Below are positions 48,691-58,575 of a stretch of DNA of 64,000 nucleotides, piece after piece. Both the position numbers and the translations under genes were made by a program. The first letter of the stretch is position 1; each line of letters starts with the position of its first letter. Below the pieces are notes generated by a model, which saw only the letters and a list, made by a program, of their open reading frames with translations, was not told the origin of the DNA and made no database searches. This DNA is from Amycolatopsis iheyensis. GTDB lineage: Bacteria; Actinomycetota; Actinomycetes; Mycobacteriales; Pseudonocardiaceae. The DNA lies in assembly GCF_024703995.1 (NCBI RefSeq), contig NZ_JAMXQV010000012.1, positions 270,596 to 334,595 on the forward strand, in the 5' to 3' direction.

Positions 48691-51600
48691 GACGTGCTCC
48701 TGAGGTGGGCGGTGGCGGTGTCCCCGGTCAGCTCGACCGTGACGGCGAGGGCCGGGAGGGTGCGGCCGCGGCCGGTCACCGTCCCGTCGTCGTGCACGCG
48801 GATCTCCGCCGGGTAGACGGGCTCGGCGAGCCGGGCCCGGACGGCGTCCTTCGCGGCGATGCGCTCCAGCAGCCAGCCGCGAGCCCGTCGCGGCGGCAGC
48901 CCGGCGAACTCGGCGCGTTCGGCGGCACTGAGGTAGATGCCGGCGTAGATGTCCCGCGCGGCGACCGTCGGCCAGCGGTCGGTGACCGTGACCGAGCCGT
49001 CGTCGCGCCGTTCGGCCAGCAGGTGCTCGGCCGGGAACGCGTAGACGCGGTGGGCCGCGCGGTCGCACGGGAACCGGACGTCGCGCCAGCCCTCGATGCT
49101 CGCCAGCACCCGGCCGTCCCGCCCCAGCTCGGCGTCCATCTCGAGGACGTCGGGCCGCGGCAGCCGGACCCGCACCAGACAGGTCACGCGCGTGCCCGGC
49201 GCGGGTTCGGGACCGTGCCAGGTGAGCCGGCCGATCGACCGCGGGAACGCGAGCAGGCCGTCGGGCCGGGTGGCCATCAGCCAGCAGCCGAGCAGCTGGC
49301 CGACGTTGTCGAGCAGCCCGCCCGGAGCGTCGGGGACGACCAGCTCGCCCCGGATGTGCTGCTCGCCGAGGCCGGTCAGCCGGGCCAGGCCCTGGTAGGA
49401 CGGGCCGTGGAACATCTCACGCCGCGCGTAGATCTCGGCCGCGCTCAGCGGGGGCGTCGTCTCCGGGCCGGGCACCCCGGCCGGCGCCGGCGGCGGCGCG
49501 TACGTCCCCAGCTCGACGGTCATCAGCGCGTACGGTCCGATCTCGACGGTCACGTGGTCGTCCTCGCGGCTCATCGACAGCGGCACCCGCAACGCCGGGG
49601 CCGCGATCAGCCACCGGGAGAACACCGCGTCCCGCACCGCGACGGCCGTCGTGCCCGGCCAGGTGCGTTCGACGGTCCGGCAGGCGAGGTCGACCAGGGT
49701 CGTCGCGGGCACCACCGGCCGGAAGTCGGTCTCGTCGGGCCAGTCCGCGCGCTGCCGGAAGAACCGGTGGTCCCGCAGGTGCGGCATCGCGGCCACCGAG
49801 ATGTCCACTGTGGACTCCACGCGGCGGCGCGCGGTCGCCGCGACGACGTCGGCCGCGGCCCGGCGGGTCTCGGTGAGCAGCGCGGTGAACTCGGCGACGA
49901 TCGCGTCCGGCACCCCGGCGGGCAGCTCGGGCGGACGCTGGTCGTCGAGCAGGCCGCGGGCCGAAGCCGCCAGCGACAGCAGGGGTTTCCCGGTGTTGAG
50001 CCGGATCCGGCGCGGCTCGAGCACGGCGAAGTCCGGGTCACCGCCCTCGACCCACAACGCGGTCGCGACGCGCCGCAGCTGGGCCAGCCCGGACCGCGTG
50101 CCGGACGCGGCCGCGACGACCAGGTGCCGCCGCTCGCCCAGGGTGTCGGTCACGAACGAGCCGAGCTGCCCGGCGCCGACCTGCACGAACGCCCGGAAAC
50201 CGGCGTCGTGCAGGGCCTCGGTCAGCGCCCGGAACCGGACCGAGCGCAGCAGGTGGTCCAGGTAGAGCTCGCGGACCGCGGCGGGCGCCGCCGGGTATGG
50301 CCGGGTGGTCGTCGCCGACCACACCGGCACCGTCGGCTCGGCCAGGTCGAGCTCCGCGACGAGCCGGGCGAACGGCGCGAGGTGCGCCCGCATCAGCGGG
50401 GTGTGGAAGCCGGACCGGAACGGCAGCGTCCGGGCGACGATGCCCAGGCCACGGCAGGTCTCGGCGAACTTCTCGACGGCGCCGGGCGGCCCGCACACGA
50501 TCGTCTGCCGGGTCGCGTTCTCGTGCGAGATCACGAGGTCGTCCGGAAGCAGCTCGGCCACGCGCGCGGCCGCACAGCCCAGCACCAGGTAGTCCGCTTC
50601 GGGCAGCTCGAACCCCTCGGGCCAGTAGCGCCGCAGGAGATCCGGCTCCGCCCGGTACATCCCGGCGGCCTGCATCGCGGTCCACTCGCCGACGCTGTGC
50701 CCGGCCAGCGCGTCCGGCCGGATCCCCAGCTGCCGCAGCGCCTTGTCGAGCAGCAGCCCGGTCGCGGACACGCTGCTCGCGCGGGCCGGCACGGTCTCGG
50801 TCGACCACAGCGGCCGCTCGAGGCCGAAGTGCCGCGCGACGTCGTCGAGCCGCGGTTCGGCGTCGGCCTCCAGTCCCGGGTGGACGAACACCGTCTTGCC
50901 CTCGGGCAGCAGCGGGTCGACGCCGCACCAGATGTCGCCGCCGCCGTGCCACGCCCGGCCCTCGGCCGCCACCTTGGCGACGACCTTGCGGGCCGCGGTC
51001 AGCTTCTTCTCGTCGGGGCCGACGATGCCGAGCCGGCACGGGCCGTCGCCGTCGCCGGGCCGATCCAGCTGCTCCAGCAGACCTTCCGGAGTGGCCGCGG
51101 CCAGCCGTAACACTTGTTCCGGTTGGTTCACTCGCGCTCGCCGCTTCGGCGCGGGGTCTCCGGCGGCCAGCACGACGTGCGCGTTGACCCCGCCGAACCC
51201 GAACGCGTTGACCGCGCCGACCCGCGGCAGCGCGCCCCACGGCTCGGCTTCGGCCAGCACGCGGAAGCGGGTCTTGTCGAGCAGCGGGTTCGGGTCGGCG
51301 CAGTGCAGCGTCGGCGGCAGCACGCCGTGGTGCAGCGCCAGGGCCACCTTGACCAGCCCGGCGACCCCGGCCGTCGGCAGGGTGTGCCCGATCATCGACT
51401 TGACCGAGCCGATCACCGACCGCGTCCCGTCGGCCTGGCCGAAGACGTCGGCGACCGTGGTCAGCTCGGCGGCGTCCCCGGCCGGCGTGGCGGTGCCGTG
51501 CGCCTCGAGCAGGCCGATCCCCGCGGGGTCGAGCCCGGCCCAGGCCCGCCGCAGCGCCAGGGTCTGCCCGGCGACCGACGGGCTGAGCAGGCTCGCGCCG

Positions 51601-52520
51601 CGCCCGTCGCTCGACGTCCCGCTGCCGCGGATCACGGCGTACACGCGGTCGCCGTCGCGCCGCGCGTCGGCCAGCCGCTTGAGCACCACGAGCGCGGTGC
51701 CCTCGCCGATGAGCATGCCGTCGGCGGCGCGCGAGAGCGGGCTGATCCGCTGGCTCGGCGACAGCGCGCCGAGCTGGGTGAACAGCGACCAGAGCGTCGC
51801 GTCGTGGGTCTGGTGGACCCCGCCCGCGAGCACGACGTCGCAGCGGTCGCGGGTCAGCTCCCCGATCGCCTGGTCGACCGCGACCAGCGAAGACGCGCAG
51901 GCGGCGTCCACCGTGTACGCCGGGCCGCCGAGGTCGAGCCGGTTGGCGACGCGGGCCGCGGCCAGGTTCGGCACCAGCCCGGCCGCGGTCTCCGGCCGGA
52001 ACTCCCCGAGTGGTTCCAGCAACGCCGTCCGCAGCCGCTCGAGGATGTCCGGCCCGGCCGAGGGCATCAGCTCGCCGACCGTGCGGGTGATCTGCCGGAC
52101 GGTGCGGACGCGCTGGTCGAAGCCCTGCAGCCCGGGCGAGAGGTACCCGCCGCGGCCGAGCACGACGCCGATCCGCTCCGGGTCGCCGAGCCGGCCGAGG
52201 CCCCCGGCGTCCCCGACCGCGGCCAGGGCGACGGCCAGCGCCGTCAGCTGGTCGGGTTCGGCGCCGGCCAGCGACGTCGGCGGCACGCCGTGGGCCGCCG
52301 GGTCGAAGTCGAGCGTGTCGGCGGTGAAGCCGCCGCGGTGGCCGTGGGTCCGGTCCGGCGCACCGCCGTCCAGCCCGTGGAAGGCCGGGTCGCGGCGGTG
52401 CGGTGGGACCTCGGTGACCGCGTCGGCGCCGGCCACGAGGTTCCGCCAGTACTGCTCTGCTGTGGACGCGCCGGGCAGGAACACGCCCATGCCGACGATC
52501 GCCACTGGCTGCTGGCTCAC
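48687..52520 (-). CDS. PUFA-synthase-like megasynthase (KS-AT-DH)
   Basis: 1277 aa from GTG 52520, overlapping the upstream stop by 4 bases. KS ~8-470 with nucleophile in VDAACASSLVAVD (~207), HGTAT (~341) and SMIGHTLPTAG (~375): complete. AT with GHSVGEWTAMQAAGM (~606) and FRSGFHTPLM. The C-terminal ~380 residues contain a hot-dog dehydratase-like part with MFHGPSYQGLARL (~1036); its N-terminal DH motif is unclear, with an insertion after LRDHRFF. This plan resembles the PfaC-type subunit of PUFA and related secondary-lipid synthases. It should work with the 1932-aa subunit encoded just upstream. Confidence 0.85.
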   Translation of the reverse strand: MSQQPVAIVGMGVFLPGASTAEQYWRNLVAGADAVTEVPPHRRDPAFHGLDGGAPDRTHGHRGGFTADTLDFDPAAHGVPPTSLAGAEPDQLTALAVALAAVGDAGGLGRLGDPERIGVVLGRGGYLSPGLQGFDQRVRTVRQITRTVGELMPSAGPDILERLRTALLEPLGEFRPETAAGLVPNLAAARVANRLDLGGPAYTVDAACASSLVAVDQAIGELTRDRCDVVLAGGVHQTHDATLWSLFTQLGALSPSQRISPLSRAADGMLIGEGTALVVLKRLADARRDGDRVYAVIRGSGTSSDGRGASLLSPSVAGQTLALRRAWAGLDPAGIGLLEAHGTATPAGDAAELTTVADVFGQADGTRSVIGSVKSMIGHTLPTAGVAGLVKVALALHHGVLPPTLHCADPNPLLDKTRFRVLAEAEPWGALPRVGAVNAFGFGGVNAHVVLAAGDPAPKRRARVNQPEQVLRLAAATPEGLLEQLDRPGDGDGPCRLGIVGPDEKKLTAARKVVAKVAAEGRAWHGGGDIWCGVDPLLPEGKTVFVHPGLEADAEPRLDDVARHFGLERPLWSTETVPARASSVSATGLLLDKALRQLGIRPDALAGHSVGEWTAMQAAGMYRAEPDLLRRYWPEGFELPEADYLVLGCAAARVAELLPDDLVISHENATRQTIVCGPPGAVEKFAETCRGLGIVARTLPFRSGFHTPLMRAHLAPFARLVAELDLAEPTVPVWSATTTRPYPAAPAAVRELYLDHLLRSVRFRALTEALHDAGFRAFVQVGAGQLGSFVTDTLGERRHLVVAAASGTRSGLAQLRRVATALWVEGGDPDFAVLEPRRIRLNTGKPLLSLAASARGLLDDQRPPELPAGVPDAIVAEFTALLTETRRAAADVVAATARRRVESTVDISVAAMPHLRDHRFFRQRADWPDETDFRPVVPATTLVDLACRTVERTWPGTTAVAVRDAVFSRWLIAAPALRVPLSMSREDDHVTVEIGPYALMTVELGTYAPPPAPAGVPGPETTPPLSAAEIYARREMFHGPSYQGLARLTGLGEQHIRGELVVPDAPGGLLDNVGQLLGCWLMATRPDGLLAFPRSIGRLTWHGPEPAPGTRVTCLVRVRLPRPDVLEMDAELGRDGRVLASIEGWRDVRFPCDRAAHRVYAFPAEHLLAERRDDGSVTVTDRWPTVAARDIYAGIYLSAAERAEFAGLPPRRARGWLLERIAAKDAVRARLAEPVYPAEIRVHDDGTVTGRGRTLPALAVTVELTGDTATAHLRSTS

Positions 52521-55500
52521 CACAGCGACGCCGTGTAGAGCACCGACCGGTCCGTGCCGTAGGCGAGCTCGCGCAGCAGTGCCGCGGTGCCCTCGGCCGG
52601 GTCGAGCAGGCCGACGTCGCGACGCTCGTACTCGCGGGCCAGTTCCGCCGACACCATGCCGCCGTGGTCGGCCGCGGGCGCCCACGGTCCCCAGTGGACG
52701 GTCACGGCCCGGCCGGGCCAGCTCGCGCCCAGTGCCTCGAGCGCGTCGTTCGCGGCCGCGTAGTCGGTCTGCCCGCGGTTGCCGAGCACCGCGGCGATGC
52801 TGCCGAAGAACGCGACGAAGCCGGTCTTGTCGTCGAGCGCGGCGAGCAGCGACCGCGCGCCGTCCGCTTTGGTCTCGAAGACGGTCCGGAACGACTCCTC
52901 GTCCTTGTCCGCCATCAGCTTGTCGTCGAGGACGCCGGCGGCGAAGACGACGCCGTCGAGCCGGCCGTGGCGCGCGTGCAGGTCCTTGACCAGCTGGTGC
53001 ACGGCCTCCGGGTCCCGCACGTCGAGCGCCCGGTACGCCGGTTCGCCGCCGGCCGCGCGGATCTCGTCGAGCGTCCGGCCGATCTCGCGCTGGGCGAGGA
53101 CGGTCCGCACCCGGCGTTCGACACCGGCCAGCTCGCCACCGCGGCCGGCCAGCACCGCGCGCATCGCCGTGGGGTCCTCGGGCAGGTCGTCCGGCTCGCC
53201 GGGCCACGGGGTGCGCCCGGCGAGCTCGATCCGGCAGCCGGAGGCGGCGAAGGCGATAGCCGTCCGGGCGGTGATCCCGCGGGCGCCGCCGAGCAGCAGC
53301 ACGACCGAGTCCCGGTCGAGGCCGAGCGCGGTCAGCTCGCCGCCGCCCGGACCGGCGCCGGAGTAGGCGATCGACGGGAGGTCTGCCGGCCGCGGCTCGA
53401 TCGTGAACCGGCCGCGGTCGTCGTGGAAGACGACGGCCGGGCCGTCGCTGAGCGCCTCGTCGACCAGCACCTTCGCCAGGTCCTGCGTGGCTTCCACGAG
53501 CCGGGTGCCGCCGTCGCGTTCGAGCGCGGCCGAGCGGACGAGCCCGCGGAGCCCGGGCTCGCCCGGCGCCACCAGCACGGTGCCGCCCAGGCCCTTGAGC
53601 AGCGTGAACACCTCCGGGACGGGCCGGCCCGCGGTCAGCAGGACGGTGATGTCCGCGTCCTCGGTGACGATCTCGGCGCCGGCGTTCTCGAACGCGGCGC
53701 GCACGGCGTCGTCGTCGCCGAGCACGGCCACGGACTTGCCGCGCAGCCGCGCCGGATCGGGGTCCAGGGGCACCGGCACCTCGGCCAGGCGGTACCGCCG
53801 CGGCGGGCTCGCCGGGGGTGCCGGGCTCAGCCAGCTCTCCAGGTGCGAGGTGAGGGCGTCGGCCGTGCGGTCGCGGCTGAGCTGGTCGGTGCGGTCGTCG
53901 GCGGGCAGGCCGAGGCGGCCCAGCAGCGTCCCGGCGATCTCGGTGCGCTTGATCGAGTCGATCGACAGGTCGGCCTCGAGGTCGAGGTCGCCGGCGATCA
54001 TCTCGGCCGGGTAGCCGGTGCGTTCGCTGATCACGCCGATCACCGTGGTGCGGACGTCGACCGGGGCGGTTTCGGGTTCCGGTTCCGGTGTCTCGATGAC
54101 TACCGGAGCGGGCGCGGGCGCGACGGCCGGTGCGGCGACGGCGACCGGCGCGCTCCCGAGGTAGCCGAGCATGACCTCGCGCTGGGCGGCGACGAGCTCG
54201 CGGGTGGTGCGCAGGAAGTCGACGATCGCCTGGTCGCGGCCGGGCGCGGGCTGGGTCATGGCGGTACTCCGGATTCGTCGGGCCGGGGGCAGGGCGGGGG
54301 TGTCGGCGCCGGGGGCACGGACGGACCGCCCGTCTACGGCCCAGGCGGTGGCGGACGGTGCGGGCGGCCGCGGCCGGGTCAGCCGCCCGGTGCGGACGTC
54401 GACCCCGGCGCGCGCGAGCTCTCGCAGCGCGGTCAGGAAGGCCTTGAGATCGGGGCCGCAGGCGACGACGGTGTGCGGGCGGTCGCCGAGGATCGCCCCG
54501 GCCAGCCGGGTCAGCACCCGCCCCGGCCCGACTTCGACGAACGTCCGCGCGCCGGCCGCGTACATCGCCTCGATCTGGTCGAGGAACCGGACCGGCGCGC
54601 CGATCTGCGCGGCCAGCTCGGCCTTGACGTCGCCGGGGTAAGGCTGCGCGGTGCGGTTCGCCCACACCTTTCGTCGCGGCTGCTCGACGCGCTCGCTGCC
54701 GAGCGCGGCGGCGAAGAGCTCACCGGCGCCGGCGACGAGCGGGCTGTGGAAAGCGCAGGCGACGGGGATCCGCTTGGCCGCGACACCGGTTTCGCGCAGC
54801 CGCCGGATCGCGCGTTCGATCGCGGGCACGGACCCGGACAGCACGACTTGTTCGGGCGCGTTGTGGTTGGCGACGACGACGTCCGGGCCGATGAGGGTCG
54901 GGGTGAGCACCTCCCGCGCCGCATGCACGGCGGCCATCGTCCCGGGCCGGGCGACGTCGGCGATGGCCTGCGCGCGGGCCCGGCTGAGCCGCAGGAGGGA
55001 CTCGGTGTCGAAGGCGCCCGCGACGGACAACGCGACCAGCTCGCCGTAGCTGTGCCCGGCGAGGAAGTCGGGCCGCACGCCGACCTGGTCGAGCAGCCGC
55101 GCGACGGCGGTCTCGACGAGTCCCAGCGCGGGCTGCGCGACGAGCGTGTCGGTGAGCGCGGCTTCCTGCGCCTCGGCGGTGGCGAAACCGCGGTGCGGAA
55201 ACGCTTTCGCGGCGACGTCGGGGGCGAGCCGCAGGTGGTCGGCGAGCTCGGGGAAGTGCACGAACAGCTCGGCGAGCATGCCGGTGCGCTGGCTTCCTTG
55301 GCCGGGAAAGAGGAAGGCGACCTTGCCCGGGCTGGGTTCGAGCACGCCGGCGGTGCCCAGGTCCGGCCCGCCGCCCGCGCCGGCCGGCCCCGGCTCGCTC
55401 GTCGCGCGCTCGATCTCCGCCACCAGCTCCTCGGCCTCCGGAGACCAGTCGCGCAGGCCGTGCCGCCGGTCCGGGGCGACCGGGGCCGCGGCCAGCACCG

Positions 55501-58315
55501 CGTGGAAGTTCGTGCCGCCGAAGCCGAACGCGCTCACCCCCGCCAGGCGGGCCGGCTCCGCCCACGGCCGGGCCGTCGTCGTGAACGTGAACGGGCTGGT
55601 CGTCTCCTCCCACGCCGCGTTCGGCTTCGTCAGGTGCAGCGTCGGCGGGACGACCTCGTGCCACAGCGCCAGCGTCGCCTTGATCAGCCCCGCCAGCCCG
55701 GCCGCGCACTTCGTGTGGCCGATCTGGCTCTTCACCGACCCGAGCACGCACGCACCCGGTTCGGCGCCGGACGCGGTGAAGAAGTCCGTCAGCGTCCGCA
55801 GTTCCGTCGCGTCGCCGACGACCGTGCCCGTGCCGTGGGCTTCCACCAGCCCGACGTCCACAGGGGACACTCCGGCGTCGCGGTAGGCCCGCGTCAGCGC
55901 GCGGTGCTGGCCTTCCGGCCGCGGCGCGGTCAGGCCGAGCGCCTTGCCGTCGCTCGCGGCGCCGACACCCTTGACCACGGCGTAGATCCGGTCGCCGTCG
56001 CGTTCGGCGTCGGAAAGACGCTTGAGCACCAGGCACGCGACGCCTTCGCCGAGTGCGATGCCGTCGGCGGCCGCGTCGAACGGGCGGCAGCGGCCGGTCG
56101 GCGACAACGCGCCCGCCGAGGTGAACATCAGGTAGTCGTGGATGCCGTTGTGCAGGTCGACCGCGCCGCACAGCACCAGCGAGCTGGTCCCGGCACGCAG
56201 CTCCTTCGCGGCGAGGTCGAGCGCGGCCAGCGACGACCCGCACGCGGCGTCCACCGTGTAGTTCGCGCCGCCGAGGTCGAGCCGGTTCGCGATCCGGCCG
56301 GAGATGACGTTGGCGAGCGTGCCCGGGAAGGTGTCCTCGGTCGGCTCGGGCAGCTGGGCCAGCAGCTCGGGCGGCACCTCGTCGAGGTAACCGTCCACAA
56401 GGGACCGTAGCGTGCCCGCGTTGGCCAGGTCGCCGCCGGCCTCCGCCCCGAACACGACGCTCGTGTGCTCGCGGTCGAAGTCCCGCTCGGCGTACCCGGC
56501 GTCGGCGAGCGCGCGGCGCGCGGTCTCCAGTGACACCAGCTGCGCCGGGTCGATGCTGCGCATCGCCGACGGCGGGATGCCGTGGTCGAGCGGGTCGACG
56601 GTCACCGGCGGCAGGAACCCGCCCCACTTCGACGTCGACTGTCCGAAGTAGACCGCCGGGTCCCAGCGCTCCGGCGGCACCTCGGTGACGGCGTCGGTTC
56701 CCCGCAGGACGTTCGACCAGAACGCGTCGAGGTCGGGCGCGCCCGGGAAGGTGCAGGCCATGCCGATGACGGCGATGTCCCTCGTGTCCGCGGTCGAAGG
56801 CGCTTTCTCCGGCAGGGCAAAGGTTTTCCCCGACGTCACATCGGCGTGCAGCTCGGCGACGGTCGTCCGCCGGTCGCGCAGCACGGCGACCTCCCCGGCC
56901 ATGTACATCCCTTCGGCCAGCTGGGTCGCCTCGTCGAGCCGTTCGCCGTCGCGGCGGACACCCTTGCTCGCGACGCGCAGCCGTCCGGTGTTCAGCTCTT
57001 CCAGCCGCTGCCACGCCTCTTGCGCGGGCACGTCCCGCAGGCTCGCCTTGACCTGCTCGAACTCCGTCGTGTACGGGCTCGGCAGGCACCGCGTCCGGTG
57101 CCCGGGCGCGGTTTCGAGGGTGACCGTGGTGTCGGCGGCGAGCGCGCGTTCCTGGAACAGGCCGGTGATCGCGCCGTGCGTCACGGCTTCTTCGGTGAAG
57201 AGGTACGCGGTGCCCATCAGGACACCGGCGCCGCCGAGCGGCTCCGCCATCGCCGCGACCATCGCCGCCGAGCGGGCGTCGTGGATCCCGCCCGCGAACA
57301 GCACTTCGACGTCCTTCGCCGCGCCGAGCACGGCCAGTTGTTCCTCCCACAGCGCGAAACTCGACCGCGGGCCGACGTGCCCACCGCATTCGGCGCCTTC
57401 GAAGACGAACCGGCGGACCCCTGCGTCGAGGTACTGGCGCAGCAGGATCGGCGAGGGCACGTGCACGAACGTCGCGATCCCCTCGGCCTCCAACGCCTTG
57501 GCCTGGCCCGGTTTCCCGCCCGCGATCAGCACGCACCGCGGCCGCGCGGCGCGGATCGCGGCCAGCTGCTCGACGCGCAGCTCGTCCGGCACGAACCCGA
57601 GGATGCCCGCGCCCCAGGGCCGGCCGGCCAGCCGCTCGGCGGTGCGGGTGAGCAGCTCCGTGGTGCGGGCGCCGTTCGCCGTGGCGACCGCGACGAACGG
57701 GAAGCCGCCCGCTTCGGCGACCGCGGCCGCGAACCCGGGCTGGTCGCTGACTCGCGTCATCGGGCCCTGCACGACCGGCAGCGCACTGCCCAGCGTCCGG
57801 CTCAAGCGGGTGCCCAGCCCGGCCGGCGGCACCTCCGCGCCGACGATCGGGCGAACGTCCACTGAGGACGTGACCACGACGCCCGCCGCACCGCCGGCGA
57901 GCGCGCCGACAGCCGTGCGCGGGCCGGCCACGCTCCCCCACACCGGGACGTCGAAGGCGGCCAGGAGTTGTTGCAGCAGCACGAAGTCGCTCAGCTCGCC
58001 ACCGCGGGCGACGAGCCCGGCCGCGCCGCCGCGCACCGCTTCGGCAGCCGTCGCGACGCAGCCGACCTCGGCGAGCGCGCCGGCCCACGGCGCTTTCGTG
58101 CGGATGGCGAAGGCCGCACCCTCGGGGAGCGGGCCGTCCGTGCGCACGCCGTAGGGCACCCGGACGCGCGCGGCGACCAGCCGCAGGGCGGCCGGATCGG
58201 CGCCGTCGAGCACTCCGAGGCCACCGCCGCGGGCGACGGCGGCGACCACGTCGGGGTCGCCGACGCCCAGGCACCGCAGCCGTCGAGCGTGCGACGGCGG
58301 GACGAGCTCGGCCAT
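52517..58315 (-). CDS. PUFA-synthase-like megasynthase with fused enoyl reductase (ER-KS-AT-ACP-KR)
   Basis: 1932 aa from ATG 58315 with AGGAGG seven bases upstream. Residues 1-480 are two NPD/PfaD-like FMN barrel regions, the second with VVQGPMTRVSDQPGFAAA, FEGAECGGHVGP and VLFAGGIHDARSAAMVAAM: the trans-enoyl reductase of PUFA synthases, here fused in cis. Then KS ~510-930 (Cys in VDAACGSSLAALD ~691, HGTGT ~825, QIGHT ~866), AT (GHSYGELVA ~1089), one ACP of PUFA type (DLSIDSIKRTEIAG ~1453), and KR with LLLGGARGITART (~1675) and catalytic Tyr in TDYAAAND (~1850). All active sites look intact. The likely product is a polyene or reduced fatty chain made iteratively. Only one ACP is present, fewer than marine PUFA synthases. 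Confidence 0.88.
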   Translation of the reverse strand: MAELVPPSHARRLRCLGVGDPDVVAAVARGGGLGVLDGADPAALRLVAARVRVPYGVRTDGPLPEGAAFAIRTKAPWAGALAEVGCVATAAEAVRGGAAGLVARGGELSDFVLLQQLLAAFDVPVWGSVAGPRTAVGALAGGAAGVVVTSSVDVRPIVGAEVPPAGLGTRLSRTLGSALPVVQGPMTRVSDQPGFAAAVAEAGGFPFVAVATANGARTTELLTRTAERLAGRPWGAGILGFVPDELRVEQLAAIRAARPRCVLIAGGKPGQAKALEAEGIATFVHVPSPILLRQYLDAGVRRFVFEGAECGGHVGPRSSFALWEEQLAVLGAAKDVEVLFAGGIHDARSAAMVAAMAEPLGGAGVLMGTAYLFTEEAVTHGAITGLFQERALAADTTVTLETAPGHRTRCLPSPYTTEFEQVKASLRDVPAQEAWQRLEELNTGRLRVASKGVRRDGERLDEATQLAEGMYMAGEVAVLRDRRTTVAELHADVTSGKTFALPEKAPSTADTRDIAVIGMACTFPGAPDLDAFWSNVLRGTDAVTEVPPERWDPAVYFGQSTSKWGGFLPPVTVDPLDHGIPPSAMRSIDPAQLVSLETARRALADAGYAERDFDREHTSVVFGAEAGGDLANAGTLRSLVDGYLDEVPPELLAQLPEPTEDTFPGTLANVISGRIANRLDLGGANYTVDAACGSSLAALDLAAKELRAGTSSLVLCGAVDLHNGIHDYLMFTSAGALSPTGRCRPFDAAADGIALGEGVACLVLKRLSDAERDGDRIYAVVKGVGAASDGKALGLTAPRPEGQHRALTRAYRDAGVSPVDVGLVEAHGTGTVVGDATELRTLTDFFTASGAEPGACVLGSVKSQIGHTKCAAGLAGLIKATLALWHEVVPPTLHLTKPNAAWEETTSPFTFTTTARPWAEPARLAGVSAFGFGGTNFHAVLAAAPVAPDRRHGLRDWSPEAEELVAEIERATSEPGPAGAGGGPDLGTAGVLEPSPGKVAFLFPGQGSQRTGMLAELFVHFPELADHLRLAPDVAAKAFPHRGFATAEAQEAALTDTLVAQPALGLVETAVARLLDQVGVRPDFLAGHSYGELVALSVAGAFDTESLLRLSRARAQAIADVARPGTMAAVHAAREVLTPTLIGPDVVVANHNAPEQVVLSGSVPAIERAIRRLRETGVAAKRIPVACAFHSPLVAGAGELFAAALGSERVEQPRRKVWANRTAQPYPGDVKAELAAQIGAPVRFLDQIEAMYAAGARTFVEVGPGRVLTRLAGAILGDRPHTVVACGPDLKAFLTALRELARAGVDVRTGRLTRPRPPAPSATAWAVDGRSVRAPGADTPALPPARRIRSTAMTQPAPGRDQAIVDFLRTTRELVAAQREVMLGYLGSAPVAVAAPAVAPAPAPVVIETPEPEPETAPVDVRTTVIGVISERTGYPAEMIAGDLDLEADLSIDSIKRTEIAGTLLGRLGLPADDRTDQLSRDRTADALTSHLESWLSPAPPASPPRRYRLAEVPVPLDPDPARLRGKSVAVLGDDDAVRAAFENAGAEIVTEDADITVLLTAGRPVPEVFTLLKGLGGTVLVAPGEPGLRGLVRSAALERDGGTRLVEATQDLAKVLVDEALSDGPAVVFHDDRGRFTIEPRPADLPSIAYSGAGPGGGELTALGLDRDSVVLLLGGARGITARTAIAFAASGCRIELAGRTPWPGEPDDLPEDPTAMRAVLAGRGGELAGVERRVRTVLAQREIGRTLDEIRAAGGEPAYRALDVRDPEAVHQLVKDLHARHGRLDGVVFAAGVLDDKLMADKDEESFRTVFETKADGARSLLAALDDKTGFVAFFGSIAAVLGNRGQTDYAAANDALEALGASWPGRAVTVHWGPWAPAADHGGMVSAELAREYERRDVGLLDPAEGTAALLRELAYGTDRSVLYTASLW

Positions 58316-58575
58316 CGGCGGACCTCCTGTGCGGGGTGGGGGTGATCTTCACCGGGACCGGTTCCCAGGAATAACGCCCGGCGAAGAAAAACGCAATACC
58401 GTGTCCGGTTAATTGTCGCGGAGCGTACCATCCACACCACGCTCATGGTAAAGTCCGGAACTGTGGAACGAGTCGCGATCATGGCTCTGACCAGGGCTTT
58501 TATCACCTGCCTTCTAAGCGCAAATGACAATTCACTCACTCGCGTAACAATAGCCCGGAAAATACTGGAGCCCGC
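58316..58575. promoter_or_regulatory. divergent promoter region of the lipid-synthase cluster
   Basis: 260 bases between the megasynthase start (minus) and the SDR start (plus), richer in A/T than its surroundings. An imperfect dyad GGGACCGGTTCCC lies just upstream of the megasynthase start, and a TGACAA element (58525-58530) ~50 bases before the SDR gene matches the half-site of the 31404 operator. No exact promoter hexamers are claimed. Confidence 0.5.

Noticed and set aside
54240..54270. Separate gene start for the ACP-KR part of the 1932-aa protein (internal ATG)
   Set aside because: The sequence is continuous in frame from the AT domain with no stop and no clear ribosome site, so a fused protein is simpler, although an internal start cannot be excluded.
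53000..58352. Long open frames antisense or shifted to the megasynthases (up to ~1200 codons)
   Set aside because: They are Arg/Ala/Gly/Pro-rich shadows caused by GC-rich third positions and lack domain motifs; the minus-strand frames carry KS, AT, ACP and KR signatures.
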